Shown piece after piece: positions 8,837-18,564 of a stretch of DNA of 64,000 bases. Location: contig PRDH01000026.1 in assembly GCA_003345545.1 (NCBI GenBank), forward strand, positions 86,944 to 150,943, written 5' to 3'. The position numbers were made by a program, and so were the translations under genes. The notes beneath the pieces were generated by a model, which saw only the letters and a program-made list of their open reading frames with translations, had not been told where the DNA came from and did no database searches. The stretch is from Candidatus Thorarchaeota archaeon. GTDB taxonomy: Archaea; Asgardarchaeota; Thorarchaeia; Thorarchaeales; Thorarchaeaceae. Each line of letters starts with the position of its first letter. Within the stretch, counting starts at the first letter, position 1.

Positions 8837-11623
8837 ATGTTCAAGTACGCCTTCAAGCGAGTAGTCCGCAGCTATCGCCTCTTCGTTGCCCTCACAATTG
8901 GCGTTCTGTTGGCTACAACTTTCTTTGCGTCCACGAATGTTGCGGCTGACATCATATCAAAGGATGCCCTCAGTGCGACCATCGAGAACATCTTGTATGA
9001 CTTTGATGTAGATTCAGAGAACTCGAATTGGACAATTGCGGACGTAAATGGACTGGAGAATGAGCTAGATGCAGTAGACGGTGTTGTAGGCAGCGCCCAT
9101 TCAACCAAGTTCTACTTTGACTACAATGGCACTGGCACGAACATGACAGTTGCAGCCATAGAAATGTCTTCAGACCTTGCTTCAGGCATACAGGTACTTC
9201 AAGGAAGTTTCTCACTGGGGCCGAACGAAACTTATGTTGTGAGGGGCTCCAAGAATGAGTCACTCTTTTCTCTGGGGCAAGTACTGGAGGTTCAGATTCG
9301 CGTTTCCAGATTGTTTATGCCCCCACAGACAATAGCCAGAAACCTCACAGTCGTCGGATACATCGACTTGCCTCAGAGAAACAGAGAGGCAATAATTCCG
9401 TCATTCGGCGCAGGAATCATGGCGATACTCGAAGGTCTGGGCGGCGGTGCACGCGCATTCACCTTCGACACCTCCTACAATCTTGTGTTAGCTGATTGGG
9501 ACATGGTCATGGATTCTATCTTGCGAGAGGCTGAGACCATTACTGGTCACACTCACCTCGGAATTAGTACCTCAATTCACCTCCAGATAGATAGAGCAAA
9601 TTACCTCAATCCCTATGATATCACGAATTCGCTCCAGAGAATCCAGAACTTAGCAGATGTGATCAGCGAGCACACTAGTGCCTATGGTGCAGGCGTGTCC
9701 TCGAACCTTCAGGGCCGTCTTGTCGTCTATCAGTTCACCCAGCTCATAATGAGTGCGCAGTTTCTTGCATTGTCTCTACCCATCTTTCTTCTGGCCTACT
9801 TCACAGGCACAATGGTTAGCGACGTAGGATACAATTTCAGAAGACGCGAGATAGGCCTCCTACTTACGAAGGGCTACGAACGAGGAACTATTAGGCGGAT
9901 GTTCCTAGTCGAAGGAGCTCTCATCGGAGCAATTGCAGGAGCAGTTTCTGTCTTTCTAGGCACCGCGTCGGCATACATTATCCTAGGCGTTGAGAACCTG
10001 AACATGTTCCAAGCGATTCTTGACAATCTAGTGTCAGTAATCCTTTCTGTCATTCTAGGCATGTTTCTTGGTCTTCTCTCGGTGTGGCGTCCTTCTGGAC
10101 GGGCATCGAAACTCGAAATTCTGGACGCTCTCAAGCAGTACATCTTTGTTGAAGAAACCTCAGAGTACAAGAAACTGCTGCCTACTATCTGTTTGATCTT
10201 GGGAACCTACAAGCTAATTGTCTGGACCCTAGGGATTGACATGAGCGGGCTACTTGGTAGCATAAGCTTCGGGAACCTTTTCGTTTCAATCGCCATCGTC
10301 GCCTGGCTTGCGGTTGATGGTGTGCTTAATAGTATAGGCCCGCTCCTCTTTCTCTACGGCGCGACAAAGGTATTCATTCGAGGCTCGCAGAAGTTCCAGG
10401 AGGCCGTTATGAGCGCAGGCCGTAGGTTCTTTGGTGCTTTCGGGAAGCTAGCTACAAGCAATATCAAACGTCACCCGGCTCGTAATGCAACACTTGTATT
10501 CATAGCTGCTCTAATTGTTTCGTATGGCATCTTTGCTACTGGGAGTCTGTACTCTCAGTACGATTTTACTGAAAGAACCGCTAGATACGATGTCGGTGCA
10601 GATGTGAGGCTCCAGCTCAACGCTGGTACGAATATGACTGAAATGCTCGGAGCTGTTTTGGAGTACGAATCAGTTCAGAATGTGACTCCAGAATACACCC
10701 TGAACCTCCGAGCTGGAACGAGCACAATAGATGCCCGAGGAATTCGACCGGAAGAATGGAGGGACATTGCCTTTTGGGAACCAGGGTGGTTCATTGGCGA
10801 CGTCGAACAAATGTTCGAGGACCTCACAGATGACAGCATAATCCTCTCGCTGGATGTAGCGCAGCGACTTGATCTCTCTGTTGGTGACACAATCAATGTT
10901 GCAGGTCCATTTTCGTCTGGGACACATGCGCTCACAATTGTGGGGCTTGTTGGCTATCTCTCACCAATTGAGCAAATTGCGGGAGGGTTTCAGTTCTCCA
11001 TTGGTGGTGACTACACATCCTTTGTGTCTGAGGGCTTTCTCAACTCCAGTTTGCTAATCTATACATCGACTGCCAATGTGCTCATCGACACTGTGAACAA
11101 CACGAATGGTACCCAACTGCAGGAACAGCTGGCAGCTGAGCTCAGCGGGGTCTATGCAAGTTACTCGGTCACAACTGAGCTAACAGATTATCAGACTAGC
11201 GTTATCAGGAGCGGCACAACAAAGATACAGTGGCTGGCAATTTCATTCGCTGTCATTCTCGCAATGGTTGGTACTGCATTGGTGGTGATTCTTACTCTAC
11301 AGGAGAAGGATGCTGAGATAGCTCTCCTCTCAGTGCGCGGCTTCAGCAAATGGCAATTGTTCAAGACTCTCTTGGCTGAGGTAATGGTGACTGTCTTCTT
11401 TGCACTTCTGCTTGGCATAGCCGTGGGATATATCGAGAACCTTGGACAAATCGCCTCGCTCAATGAGAGCACAACGGGCCTGATCCGGTACAGAATGGCA
11501 TTAGGAGGGACAGCGGGCTACACGATTCTGCTACTTCTCTCTGTGGTGCTGTTAGCCGCTATTATTCCTGTTTGGTGGTCTTCAAGGAGGCCGGAATCGA
11601 AAATTGATCTACTAAGGGTATAG
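8837..11623 (+). CDS. FtsX/MacB-type ABC transporter permease with two extracytoplasmic domains
   Basis: The 928-residue protein has a first helix at about 12-31, a large outside domain to ~295, a group of helices from ~300 to ~520 separated by a cytoplasmic loop (GYNFRRREIGLLLTKGYERGTIRRM, the typical FtsX coupling region near 345), a second outside domain at ~575-800, and three last helices with a second coupling segment LQEKDAEIALLSVRGFSKWQLF near 830. The duplicated FtsX/PCD design is that of lipoprotein or peptide exporters (LolC/E, MacB-like). The substrate is unknown. It is followed without a gap by its ATPase, and the upstream secreted protein is probably in the same unit. Confidence 0.85.
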   Translation: MFKYAFKRVVRSYRLFVALTIGVLLATTFFASTNVAADIISKDALSATIENILYDFDVDSENSNWTIADVNGLENELDAVDGVVGSAHSTKFYFDYNGTGTNMTVAAIEMSSDLASGIQVLQGSFSLGPNETYVVRGSKNESLFSLGQVLEVQIRVSRLFMPPQTIARNLTVVGYIDLPQRNREAIIPSFGAGIMAILEGLGGGARAFTFDTSYNLVLADWDMVMDSILREAETITGHTHLGISTSIHLQIDRANYLNPYDITNSLQRIQNLADVISEHTSAYGAGVSSNLQGRLVVYQFTQLIMSAQFLALSLPIFLLAYFTGTMVSDVGYNFRRREIGLLLTKGYERGTIRRMFLVEGALIGAIAGAVSVFLGTASAYIILGVENLNMFQAILDNLVSVILSVILGMFLGLLSVWRPSGRASKLEILDALKQYIFVEETSEYKKLLPTICLILGTYKLIVWTLGIDMSGLLGSISFGNLFVSIAIVAWLAVDGVLNSIGPLLFLYGATKVFIRGSQKFQEAVMSAGRRFFGAFGKLATSNIKRHPARNATLVFIAALIVSYGIFATGSLYSQYDFTERTARYDVGADVRLQLNAGTNMTEMLGAVLEYESVQNVTPEYTLNLRAGTSTIDARGIRPEEWRDIAFWEPGWFIGDVEQMFEDLTDDSIILSLDVAQRLDLSVGDTINVAGPFSSGTHALTIVGLVGYLSPIEQIAGGFQFSIGGDYTSFVSEGFLNSSLLIYTSTANVLIDTVNNTNGTQLQEQLAAELSGVYASYSVTTELTDYQTSVIRSGTTKIQWLAISFAVILAMVGTALVVILTLQEKDAEIALLSVRGFSKWQLFKTLLAEVMVTVFFALLLGIAVGYIENLGQIASLNESTTGLIRYRMALGGTAGYTILLLLSVVLLAAIIPVWWSSRRPESKIDLLRV

Positions 11624-11632
11624 GTGCGAAAG

Positions 11633-12526
11633 ATGATGAACAATACAGCATACATTCAGACCGATGACTTGGTGAAGGTGTTTCGCCTCGGAAATGTTGA
11701 GGTGCAGGCCTTGCGAGGCTTGTCGATGCAGGTCAATAAGGGGGAGATGGTGGCCATTGTTGGAGCATCGGGCTCTGGAAAGACCACGCTGCTCAATATC
11801 CTGGGTGGCATTACGAGAGCTACTGCTGGAAGGACCGTGGTAGCGGGATATGATGTCACAAACGCCAATCCTACCCAGCTAGTTGCCCTTCGCCGGGAAA
11901 TCGTCGGCCATATCTTCCAAGAACTGAACCTTCTTAGTACCCTCACCGCGTACGAGAATGTCGAGCTTCCGATGCTTGCCGCTAAGAAGGATGGAAGTAC
12001 CAGAAAGAGGCGAGTTGAGGAACTCCTCTCAGTAGTTAGCCTCGAGGATAGAAAAGACCACAAGCCCGATGAGCTCTCTGGGGGCGAGCGTCAACGAGTG
12101 GCCATCGCCGCTGCAATTGCAAATGACCCAATGGTATTACTCTGTGACGAACCCACCGGGGACCTCGACACGGAAACTGGTGGCGTCATTGTCCAGTACT
12201 TGCACAAAGTGAACAAGGAATATGGTAAGACAATCATCATGGTGACACACGATCCCTCTATTGCTAGGCAGTGCGATAGAATCTACAGGATTCGTGATGG
12301 CCAGATAATCTCAGTCCAGTCTCCTACTGCAGACCAGGAAATGGGTGCAGCATCCAGAGTCGACGTCGTTAGAGAACGCCTAAAGGAGATCAAAGATGAG
12401 ATTACTAGACTTGACGAAGCCGCAAGAAAAGGTACTCTCGACCTTGGCGTGTTCGCAGGGCAAAGGACGAGACTAGTCGACAGGCAGAAGATATTCGAAG
12501 AGGAACTCCACCGACTAGGTCTATAG
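11633..12526 (+). CDS. ABC transporter ATPase of the MacB/LolD type
   Basis: This nucleotide-binding subunit of the FtsX-type transporter has Walker A GASGSGKTT (near residue 40), Q-loop VGHIFQELNLLSTLTAYENV, signature LSGGERQRVAIAAA, Walker B MVLLCDEPTGDLD and the switch His in IIMVTHDPS. Residues after ~235 form a charged, probably coiled-coil extension (VVRERLKEIKDEITRLDEAARKG) not found in the basic LolD form. The frame begins at GTG 11624 directly after the permease stop, but ATG 11633 has AGGTG 6 bases upstream and is preferred. It should power export or membrane extraction together with the permease. Confidence 0.9.
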   Translation: MMNNTAYIQTDDLVKVFRLGNVEVQALRGLSMQVNKGEMVAIVGASGSGKTTLLNILGGITRATAGRTVVAGYDVTNANPTQLVALRREIVGHIFQELNLLSTLTAYENVELPMLAAKKDGSTRKRRVEELLSVVSLEDRKDHKPDELSGGERQRVAIAAAIANDPMVLLCDEPTGDLDTETGGVIVQYLHKVNKEYGKTIIMVTHDPSIARQCDRIYRIRDGQIISVQSPTADQEMGAASRVDVVRERLKEIKDEITRLDEAARKGTLDLGVFAGQRTRLVDRQKIFEEELHRLGL

Positions 12527-12575
12527 TGCGATACGTTTTTGATGCACCTGCTCTCCCTAGTTTCAAGTGATCTTG

Positions 12576-13445
12576 ATGGCATTACCCATAATGATGGTGC
12601 ATGGCGGTGCAACAAGATTCCAGACCAGATTCCATAAGGATATTCTGAACGCTGTTGAGAAAGCTGCTCGCACGGGGATGTGTGTTTTCACCAAAGGGGG
12701 TTCCTCACTGGACGCTGTAGAGGCCGCCGTATATGTTCTTGAAGAAACGAATCTATTCACTGCAGGTCGGGGCGCAAGCAAGAACCAAGACGGAGAGATC
12801 GAATTGGATGCTATGATCATGGACGGCAACCGTCTTGAGAGTGGCGCCGTAATGGCCGTTCAAGACATTATTCATCCCATCTCTCTTGCACGTTATGTGC
12901 TGGAGAGAACCTCGAACTATCAAATTGCAGGAAAGGGAGCAAATAGGCTCTACCAGAAGATGATAGCTGAAGGATATCGCGAGGAGGTGGATACCAAGAG
13001 AACATCCGTGCCCAGTATCGCAGCAGGATGTGACACAGTCGGAGCAGTTGCCGTCGATGCAGACGGTCGAATGGCTGCTGCAGCTTCTACGAGTGGCTGG
13101 CCGGGCAAGCTCGTGGGAAGAGTCGGTGACTCCCCGATCATCGGAGCAGGAGTCTATGCCAACGATGTGGCTGCAGCTTGCTGCACGGGAAAAGGCGAAC
13201 AGATACTGAGGATTACGATGGCGAGAATGGCGGTTTATCACGTTGAGGATGGCTTGACTGTCGAGGAAGCTGCCGAGAGGATAATGGGCGAATTGCGACA
13301 GAAGACAAGTGGAGAAGCAGGCATTATTCTGGCTGATTCCAGGGGGAATATGACTGTTCGATTCGACACTACCCATATGCCCACTGCAATACTGTGCTCC
13401 GATTCGAATGTCCCCTATGCATCAATGGTTCCCAAATGGCCTTGA
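12576..13445 (+). CDS. Isoaspartyl peptidase / L-asparaginase, Ntn-hydrolase family (copy 1)
   Basis: The protein is a plant-type asparaginase of ~289 residues. The opening MMVHGGA, the central CDTVGAVAVDADGRMAAAASTSG and RVGDSPIIGAGVYAND are family signatures. The Thr of DTVG (about residue 154) is the expected nucleophile, exposed by self-cleavage into alpha and beta subunits. It would remove isoaspartyl residues from peptides or release ammonia from asparagine. The longest frame begins at GTG 12567; ATG 12576 is chosen although neither start has a good Shine-Dalgarno motif. A paralogue lies at 30874-31749. Confidence 0.88.
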   Translation: MALPIMMVHGGATRFQTRFHKDILNAVEKAARTGMCVFTKGGSSLDAVEAAVYVLEETNLFTAGRGASKNQDGEIELDAMIMDGNRLESGAVMAVQDIIHPISLARYVLERTSNYQIAGKGANRLYQKMIAEGYREEVDTKRTSVPSIAAGCDTVGAVAVDADGRMAAAASTSGWPGKLVGRVGDSPIIGAGVYANDVAAACCTGKGEQILRITMARMAVYHVEDGLTVEEAAERIMGELRQKTSGEAGIILADSRGNMTVRFDTTHMPTAILCSDSNVPYASMVPKWP

Positions 13446-13678
13446 CTAGTAACGAAGGACTATCATCTATGGAGAACAGAAACAGTCACCGTCGGAGATC
13501 CAGCTATGCCCTCTGAATTTGTCGTAAAGTAATGCGCTAGTCACCAAGACTCATAATCGTAGGCACTTCGACGAAGTCCAAAGACATATCGCCTGCGAGC
13601 AGAGTAGAGTATCCACGGTGGGAGATACTTCAGTCTAGAGACCGAGAGCCGCCGAGTCGTCGACAGATCGCTACTCGT

Positions 13679-14158
13679 TCACTTTCTCTTTTTGCTGTCA
13701 TCTATAATCTTAACGATTTCCTCCTCAATCGTCGGCGTCATTCTTTGGCGTGTCCTAATACGACCTATCTCTTCTCCTACCTTGTTGAAGATAAGAATCG
13801 TGGGACTGCTCGTGATTTTGAAAGTTTCCACTTCTGGCGGAGACGGAGGTACGGCCCACAGACTCTTTGAACCGTACGGCGGTTTTGTCATTCCGCCTAA
13901 CGCAGGAATCTTCTTTCCTGTCTCTTCCTCTATGAGTGCAAGTACTGGTAGTGCCTTTCTGGAATCTCCACACCAGTCAGCATAGAGGATGACACAGGTG
14001 TAATCTTCACATATTACTTTGAGCCGTTCCAAAGCCTTGGCGTTAAGTGAGTAATCCTCTTTCTGTCTGATGAAACCACCACGATACATTTGGGGAATCG
14101 TCTCAATGCATTCGGACGCGCCCTTGGTATCCTTCTGAATATCTTCTAGAGTTGGCAA
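13679..14158 (-). CDS. Thioredoxin-family protein with CxxS active site
   Basis: The 159-residue protein has a thioredoxin fold core: VILYADWCGDSRKALP in the place of the usual WCGPC, then the cis-Pro segment SSPTILIFNKVGEEIGRI. The second Cys is Ser (CGDS), so it cannot form the normal intramolecular disulfide; a monothiol role is inferred. It resembles the bacillithiol- or Trx-like DUF-type proteins with an ~50-residue helical N-terminal part. The start is TTG 14158, supported by GAGGT 8 bases upstream. It follows the ferritin-like gene by 29 bases and belongs to the redox island. Confidence 0.75.
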   Translation of the reverse strand: MPTLEDIQKDTKGASECIETIPQMYRGGFIRQKEDYSLNAKALERLKVICEDYTCVILYADWCGDSRKALPVLALIEEETGKKIPALGGMTKPPYGSKSLWAVPPSPPEVETFKITSSPTILIFNKVGEEIGRIRTRQRMTPTIEEEIVKIIDDSKKRK

Positions 14159-14187
14159 AATTCGCGACCTCAGTAGAAATCGATAAC

Positions 14188-14664
14188 CTATTCGGGGTCA
14201 CAGACAATGTCAGTGCCCTTTATTCCTTTCTTTGATTGTAGAGGGGATTGCTTGATCAGACGGATGAGTTTCGTGAGACCTACATGGTGGGATTTTTCTT
14301 CATCCTGCATGTGCTCGACTAGGAGCTGTGCAATTGGGTCGTTGATTTCCCCGAGAGCCTTACCAAGGAGCAAAACCATTTGGTTCTCGTCGTCCGCGAG
14401 TGACCTAAGCTCTCTGTCAAGCTTCACTCTGCCTGCATAACGTCCCACTTTGGCAGACCACTCATCACACGGAGTTGTGGTTAACACTTCTATCATTCCT
14501 TCTAGGAACTTGATGTGTTTCCACGTGTCTAGTCGAAGGTCCATGAATGCTAGTCTTACTGTTGTTTCATTCGCTGCTTCCTCAAGCTTGACAAGTTTCT
14601 CAAGTGTCTTCTTTTCGATGTCAATCTGCTCTCTGAATACATTGATTACTTCGGTACTGCTCAC
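14188..14664 (-). CDS. Ferritin-like four-helix protein
   Basis: The ~158-residue helical protein has Glu/His pairs spaced as in ferritin-like or rubrerythrin-like bundles (REQIDIEKKTLEKL, DTWKHIKFLEGM, LVEHMQDEEKSHHVGL). The likely role is di-iron chemistry in oxygen or peroxide defence, but there is no rubredoxin domain and the full ligand set cannot be confirmed by eye. The frame is open to GTG 14706, but GTG 14664 (codon 15 of that frame) has AGGGGA 7 bases upstream and is the better start. A second, divergent paralogue lies at 18565-19047. Confidence 0.65.
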   Translation of the reverse strand: MSSTEVINVFREQIDIEKKTLEKLVKLEEAANETTVRLAFMDLRLDTWKHIKFLEGMIEVLTTTPCDEWSAKVGRYAGRVKLDRELRSLADDENQMVLLLGKALGEINDPIAQLLVEHMQDEEKSHHVGLTKLIRLIKQSPLQSKKGIKGTDIVCDPE

Positions 14665-14716
14665 TTGTCTGTCCCCTTGGATATTAACTATTGTTATTAT
14701 TTGCACCGGTTTTCTG

Positions 14717-14726
14717 TATTTAAAAC
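14717..14726 (-). promoter_or_regulatory. TATA box for the ferritin-like / thioredoxin-like pair
   Basis: Read on the minus strand the element is GTTTTAAATAC. It lies ~55 bases before the GTG start at 14664, so transcription would begin near 14695 and give a short leader that contains the AGGGGA motif. Confidence 0.5.
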
Positions 14727-14773
14727 TATCTTTACCTGTTTATTCAATATTCCGGTTTGAGACATTCCTCTCA

Positions 14774-15778
14774 CTACCCCATATGTAATGCTCTGCGGTG
14801 ATCAGGATGATCAAACTGCTGTTCCTGCTCATGCTTGTTGCCTAGAAACTGATTCATCATTAATGCTGCATAATTCCCTGTTCCTACTGCCATAGCTATC
14901 TGCTGCGTTATGGGTCTCACATCGCCTGCCGACCAAATGCCTTCAACGTTTGTTTTCCCGCGATGGTCAGTGACTATGTTCCCTTTTTCATCTACTTCTA
15001 TCCCTATTTGTCGCGCGAGTTCTGATCTCGCGACACCGACATGGGCGACAAAGAACACGTTGGCTTTCAGTACTCGGCCGTCTGCGAGGCTCACTGACTG
15101 GACTATTCCGGGCCTCAGAAAGCTAATCGACTTGATAATACCTCTGGTCCAAGGAAAGGGTGAACTATCCAGCTTGGAGAGATCCTGGCTTTCAATTGGA
15201 ACATACGCATCTTCAGTCATTAGAATCTGAATCTTATCGGTAAAGCGCGTGAGCGAGTTACCTACATGGAGAGCGCTTCCTACTGTGCCTACATTTACGA
15301 TCAGAACCTCTTTTCCTTTGCACAATGGCGCCTCGCAGTCGGGACAATAGAATGCTCCGTTTCCGACATTTGCTGCTGGTAGCCATCCTCTCCACTGCCC
15401 ATTTACCTTTGGGTGCTTTCTGGCTGTTCCAGTAGCTATGAGAAGCAACTTCGCATGATACTCATTCTCATCCTTGGTCCGGTAGCTTGGAGATGTTCTG
15501 ATCTTGAAATTGGGGTATCGACCTGATATCTCCACGACATCTGCGGCGACAAATTCAGCTCCAGCAGCTCGGGCTTCTCCTTGCATGCTGCGCAGGAGAC
15601 TACGACCTTCGTGGTAGACCGAGCCCGTGAAGTTCAGGATGGAGTTCGTATGAAATGCCATTGGGCTGGTTCCTCGATCCAAAACCAGCACAGAACGTTC
15701 ATGGAAAGCAAGATGAAGTGCCGCTGAGCATCCGGCAGGGCCGCCACCAATGATGATTGCATCATAAATCTTAACCAT
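14774..15778 (-). CDS. Thioredoxin-reductase-like FAD/NAD(P) oxidoreductase
   Basis: The protein has an N-terminal FAD dinucleotide fold (DAIIIGGGPAGCSAALHLAF), a central NAD(P) domain with a CPDCEAPL redox pair (CxxC, around residue 143) and the C-terminal FAD-binding wording VEGIWSAGDVR. This is the layout of low-Mr thioredoxin reductase, ~334 residues. It probably passes electrons from NAD(P)H to one of the thioredoxin- or glutaredoxin-like proteins of the island. The start may be ATG 15778 or GTG 15790. Its DCEAP pair differs from the ATCDG of classical TrxB, as does the second copy at 19452. Confidence 0.85.
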   Translation of the reverse strand: MVKIYDAIIIGGGPAGCSAALHLAFHERSVLVLDRGTSPMAFHTNSILNFTGSVYHEGRSLLRSMQGEARAAGAEFVAADVVEISGRYPNFKIRTSPSYRTKDENEYHAKLLLIATGTARKHPKVNGQWRGWLPAANVGNGAFYCPDCEAPLCKGKEVLIVNVGTVGSALHVGNSLTRFTDKIQILMTEDAYVPIESQDLSKLDSSPFPWTRGIIKSISFLRPGIVQSVSLADGRVLKANVFFVAHVGVARSELARQIGIEVDEKGNIVTDHRGKTNVEGIWSAGDVRPITQQIAMAVGTGNYAALMMNQFLGNKHEQEQQFDHPDHRRALHMG

Positions 15779-15850
15779 AGTGCATTTCACTCATCCTAGA
15801 AGTTTTGATTATGGCGTTATAAGCATGTGGTGTGAGGCAATTTGCCACTA

Positions 15851-16483
15851 TCACCCACCGAGACAATCCGCGCAGATACTACAGCCGAGGTCAAAAGCTC
15901 TTGAGTTGGCTTCGATGGTTTTAGGAGGGACAAGAGCAAGAACTGCCTTTTTTACTACCTCCTTAGGAATTGGAAAATCCGCGCATGCAACTGTAGCGCC
16001 GACCAGAACTGAGTTCTCAGTTCTTGGATTTCCTGCCTGCAATGCCAGATTGAGAGAATCGAGTACGACAACCTTACTTGTGACTTGCTTCAGCCGCTCT
16101 GTGATCTGTTCAACTGTCAGATACTTGGTCTTCTTTTCCTTATCCGATGCAAGCTTCTTGGTTTCGATGACGGTTGGCATTATCCGGTTGCTTGTAATGA
16201 TGATCCCATCCTTCTTCAGGTACTCGATGTACCGAAGTGTTTCGGTTGCTTCCATTGATAACATCATGTCTGCCTTCCCATATGGAATAAGCGGCGAGAG
16301 CGGGGCTCCAATTCGAAAGTGAACGTAGATTGAACCGTGTCTCTGCGAGAGTCCGTGTTGCTCACCAGTCATGATGTTGAAGCCGGAGTCAAGTCCAGCC
16401 TTACCAAGAATAGCTGATAAGAGCATCAGACCTTGCCCTCCTACTCCACAGAATAGGATGTTGTAGGTCTCTCCCTTCTTCAT
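15851..16483 (-). CDS. iorB: Indolepyruvate:ferredoxin oxidoreductase beta subunit
   Basis: The 210-residue gamma-type domain of 2-oxoacid:ferredoxin oxidoreductases is marked by FCGVGGQGLMLLSAILGKAGLDSG at the N-terminus and TGEQHGLSQRHGSIYVHFRIG near residue 40. With IorA it oxidatively decarboxylates aryl-pyruvates made by transamination of Trp, Phe and Tyr to aryl-acetyl-CoA, reducing ferredoxin. Its start overlaps the end of iorA by 4 bases, a normal sign of translational coupling. Confidence 0.92.
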   Translation of the reverse strand: MKKGETYNILFCGVGGQGLMLLSAILGKAGLDSGFNIMTGEQHGLSQRHGSIYVHFRIGAPLSPLIPYGKADMMLSMEATETLRYIEYLKKDGIIITSNRIMPTVIETKKLASDKEKKTKYLTVEQITERLKQVTSKVVVLDSLNLALQAGNPRTENSVLVGATVACADFPIPKEVVKKAVLALVPPKTIEANSRAFDLGCSICADCLGG

Positions 16484-18384
16484 CGGCCTTTCACCTCCAC
16501 ATGCTTAGGCGCATTCACGGGACATGCTTGTCTACATTCAAGACATCCATCGCACAATTCCTGCTGAATTATCATCTTGTGGTCTTTCTCATCAATGGCA
16601 ATGGCCGGGCAATAGAAATCCCTTATGCAAGCGTAGATACTACGACAGATGTCTTTCATATTTTCACTAGGAACAATTATCTCGCCGGCCTCCCTTTTGA
16701 GGCGATCTCCGTAGAGTGCACAATCACGTCGGGAGATTATGACATTGAATCCATCGGCCTCCATTGCCTTCTTGATGGGGGCAATGCAATCACGCGTCTC
16801 GTATGGATCGATTATGGTGACAGAGTCTGCGCCAAGCGCATCGAACATCTTTTCCATGTTGATTTTACGAGCTTCATGTCCGCCTGCGTTATACGGCGAG
16901 TTTGGATTGTATTGCTGTCCTGTCATTGCAGTGACTGCGTTATCAAGAACAAAGAGTGTCACGTTCGCATTGTGATGGATGAGATTGACGACGCCAGGCA
17001 GAGCAGCATGGTATAGAGTGCTGTCTCCCACCATGGCAATCACTTTGTCTTCGAGCGCCATCTCCATACCCGCAGAAATCCCAAGAGAAGACCCCATCGC
17101 CAGCATTGAATCACTGAACTCATTCGGCGGAAGGAAGGCCATTGAATAGCAGCCGATATCGTTGTTAAACACAATCTTGTTTTGGATTCGTAATTGCTGC
17201 AGGGCTTGTCGGAAAGCCCATAGCGTGCCCCTATGCGGACAGCCGGGACAGAAGATTGGAGGTCTCTCTGGAAGCATGTCCTTGAGTTCTTCCGCTTTCT
17301 TCAGGATTGCATCATAATCCATACTAGGCTTCTTTCCGAGGACTTGAGCCAAGGCAGTTTCAACAATTGGCACATTGTATTCAAGCATCTCACTGAAGTG
17401 CCCACTCTTCTTGCCCAGAATCTTGAGGCTCGGATTATACGTGTGTGCTAGTGCCGCTATTCGTGTTTCAAGATAGGGCGCCAGCTCCTCCACGACTATG
17501 AGAGTCGATATAGTCTTCAGGAATTCTCCAAGTTTTTTCTCAGGAAACGGGAAGACAGTGCCAAGCTTGAACATCGGCAGCTTCACTCTAAGGTTTCGCA
17601 TTGCTTCTCTCGTGTGATCATAGGAAACACCTGCGGTGAGTATCCCCACGGTACCGCTACCCGGTACAACGAAGTTGAAATCGGACTCCTCGAAATCCGC
17701 CCTAATCGCATCGATCTTTTGCAGAAGCTTCGCTTTTAGGGCTCTGGCAACTTCTCCGACAGTGTAGTAGGGCCCTTTGATGTCTTGCCATCTGTTCTTC
17801 TTGAAGGGAGTTCTATCGAGCCTGCCGAGCTTCACCACCCCACGTTGATGATTGACACGCGTCGTAGTTCTGAGAATGACTAGCGTCTTGTGCTTCTCCG
17901 AGACCTCGAAAGCCCATTTCGTCATATCGAGCGCCTCTTGAGCTGTTGACGGTTCAAGCATAGGTACGTATGCAGCCTCTCCAAAGTACCGCCCATCCTG
18001 CTCAGATTGAGAGGAATGCGCGTGTGGGTCGTCCGCAATTAGACACACGCAGCCGGCATTGAGTCCGGTGTACCCGATACTGAACATCGAATCGCTCGCG
18101 ACATTCATTCCCACGCTCTTCATAGATGTGAATGACCTCAGTCCAGCCATCGAGGCTCCGGCGACGGTTTCAAGTGCAACTTTCTCGTTTGATGAGATAT
18201 GCATCTTATAATCGCCAAAGTGATCAATGACCTCACTAAATGTATCCAGAATCTCTGAAGTGGGTGAACCAGGGTAGAAAGCCACTACCTTCACATTGGC
18301 CTCTAAAGCTCCGCGTACGACGGCCTCGTTAGCAAGCAGAAGAGCATTTCCTGTGTCTGTGCGCTTAACGTCTTCAACTGTCAT
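16480..18384 (-). CDS. iorA: Indolepyruvate:ferredoxin oxidoreductase alpha subunit
   Basis: The 634-residue protein fuses the pyrimidine-binding domain, the middle domain, the TPP domain (FCPGCPHRGT near 378 and GDSTLYHAALPGVVNLIHHN... with VLDN) and a C-terminal ferredoxin domain. The last cluster motif CDGCLECRQACP is complete. The preceding one reads CRSIYACIRDFYCPA: compared with the usual CxxCxxCxxxxxCP, the second Cys is Ile. It may bind a 3Fe-4S or no cluster. ATG 18384 has GAGGT 6 bases upstream. First gene of iorAB and a core enzyme for amino-acid fermentation. Confidence 0.93.
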   Translation of the reverse strand: MTVEDVKRTDTGNALLLANEAVVRGALEANVKVVAFYPGSPTSEILDTFSEVIDHFGDYKMHISSNEKVALETVAGASMAGLRSFTSMKSVGMNVASDSMFSIGYTGLNAGCVCLIADDPHAHSSQSEQDGRYFGEAAYVPMLEPSTAQEALDMTKWAFEVSEKHKTLVILRTTTRVNHQRGVVKLGRLDRTPFKKNRWQDIKGPYYTVGEVARALKAKLLQKIDAIRADFEESDFNFVVPGSGTVGILTAGVSYDHTREAMRNLRVKLPMFKLGTVFPFPEKKLGEFLKTISTLIVVEELAPYLETRIAALAHTYNPSLKILGKKSGHFSEMLEYNVPIVETALAQVLGKKPSMDYDAILKKAEELKDMLPERPPIFCPGCPHRGTLWAFRQALQQLRIQNKIVFNNDIGCYSMAFLPPNEFSDSMLAMGSSLGISAGMEMALEDKVIAMVGDSTLYHAALPGVVNLIHHNANVTLFVLDNAVTAMTGQQYNPNSPYNAGGHEARKINMEKMFDALGADSVTIIDPYETRDCIAPIKKAMEADGFNVIISRRDCALYGDRLKREAGEIIVPSENMKDICRSIYACIRDFYCPAIAIDEKDHKMIIQQELCDGCLECRQACPVNAPKHVEVKGR

Positions 18385-18564
18385 CTCTAGACCTCAGTAT
18401 CTATTAACTCAAACCGCTCTATTGGAGTGCAAGCGCGAACATAAGCATTAGCAAATGGCTCTTCTGCGAGAGTAGTGATTCCATGAACAAGTGATCGACG
18501 CATCATGGAGGTGATGTGTGCGTTCTCAAGCCGCCCTCAGTAGGCGCGGCTAATCCGCGTGGTG

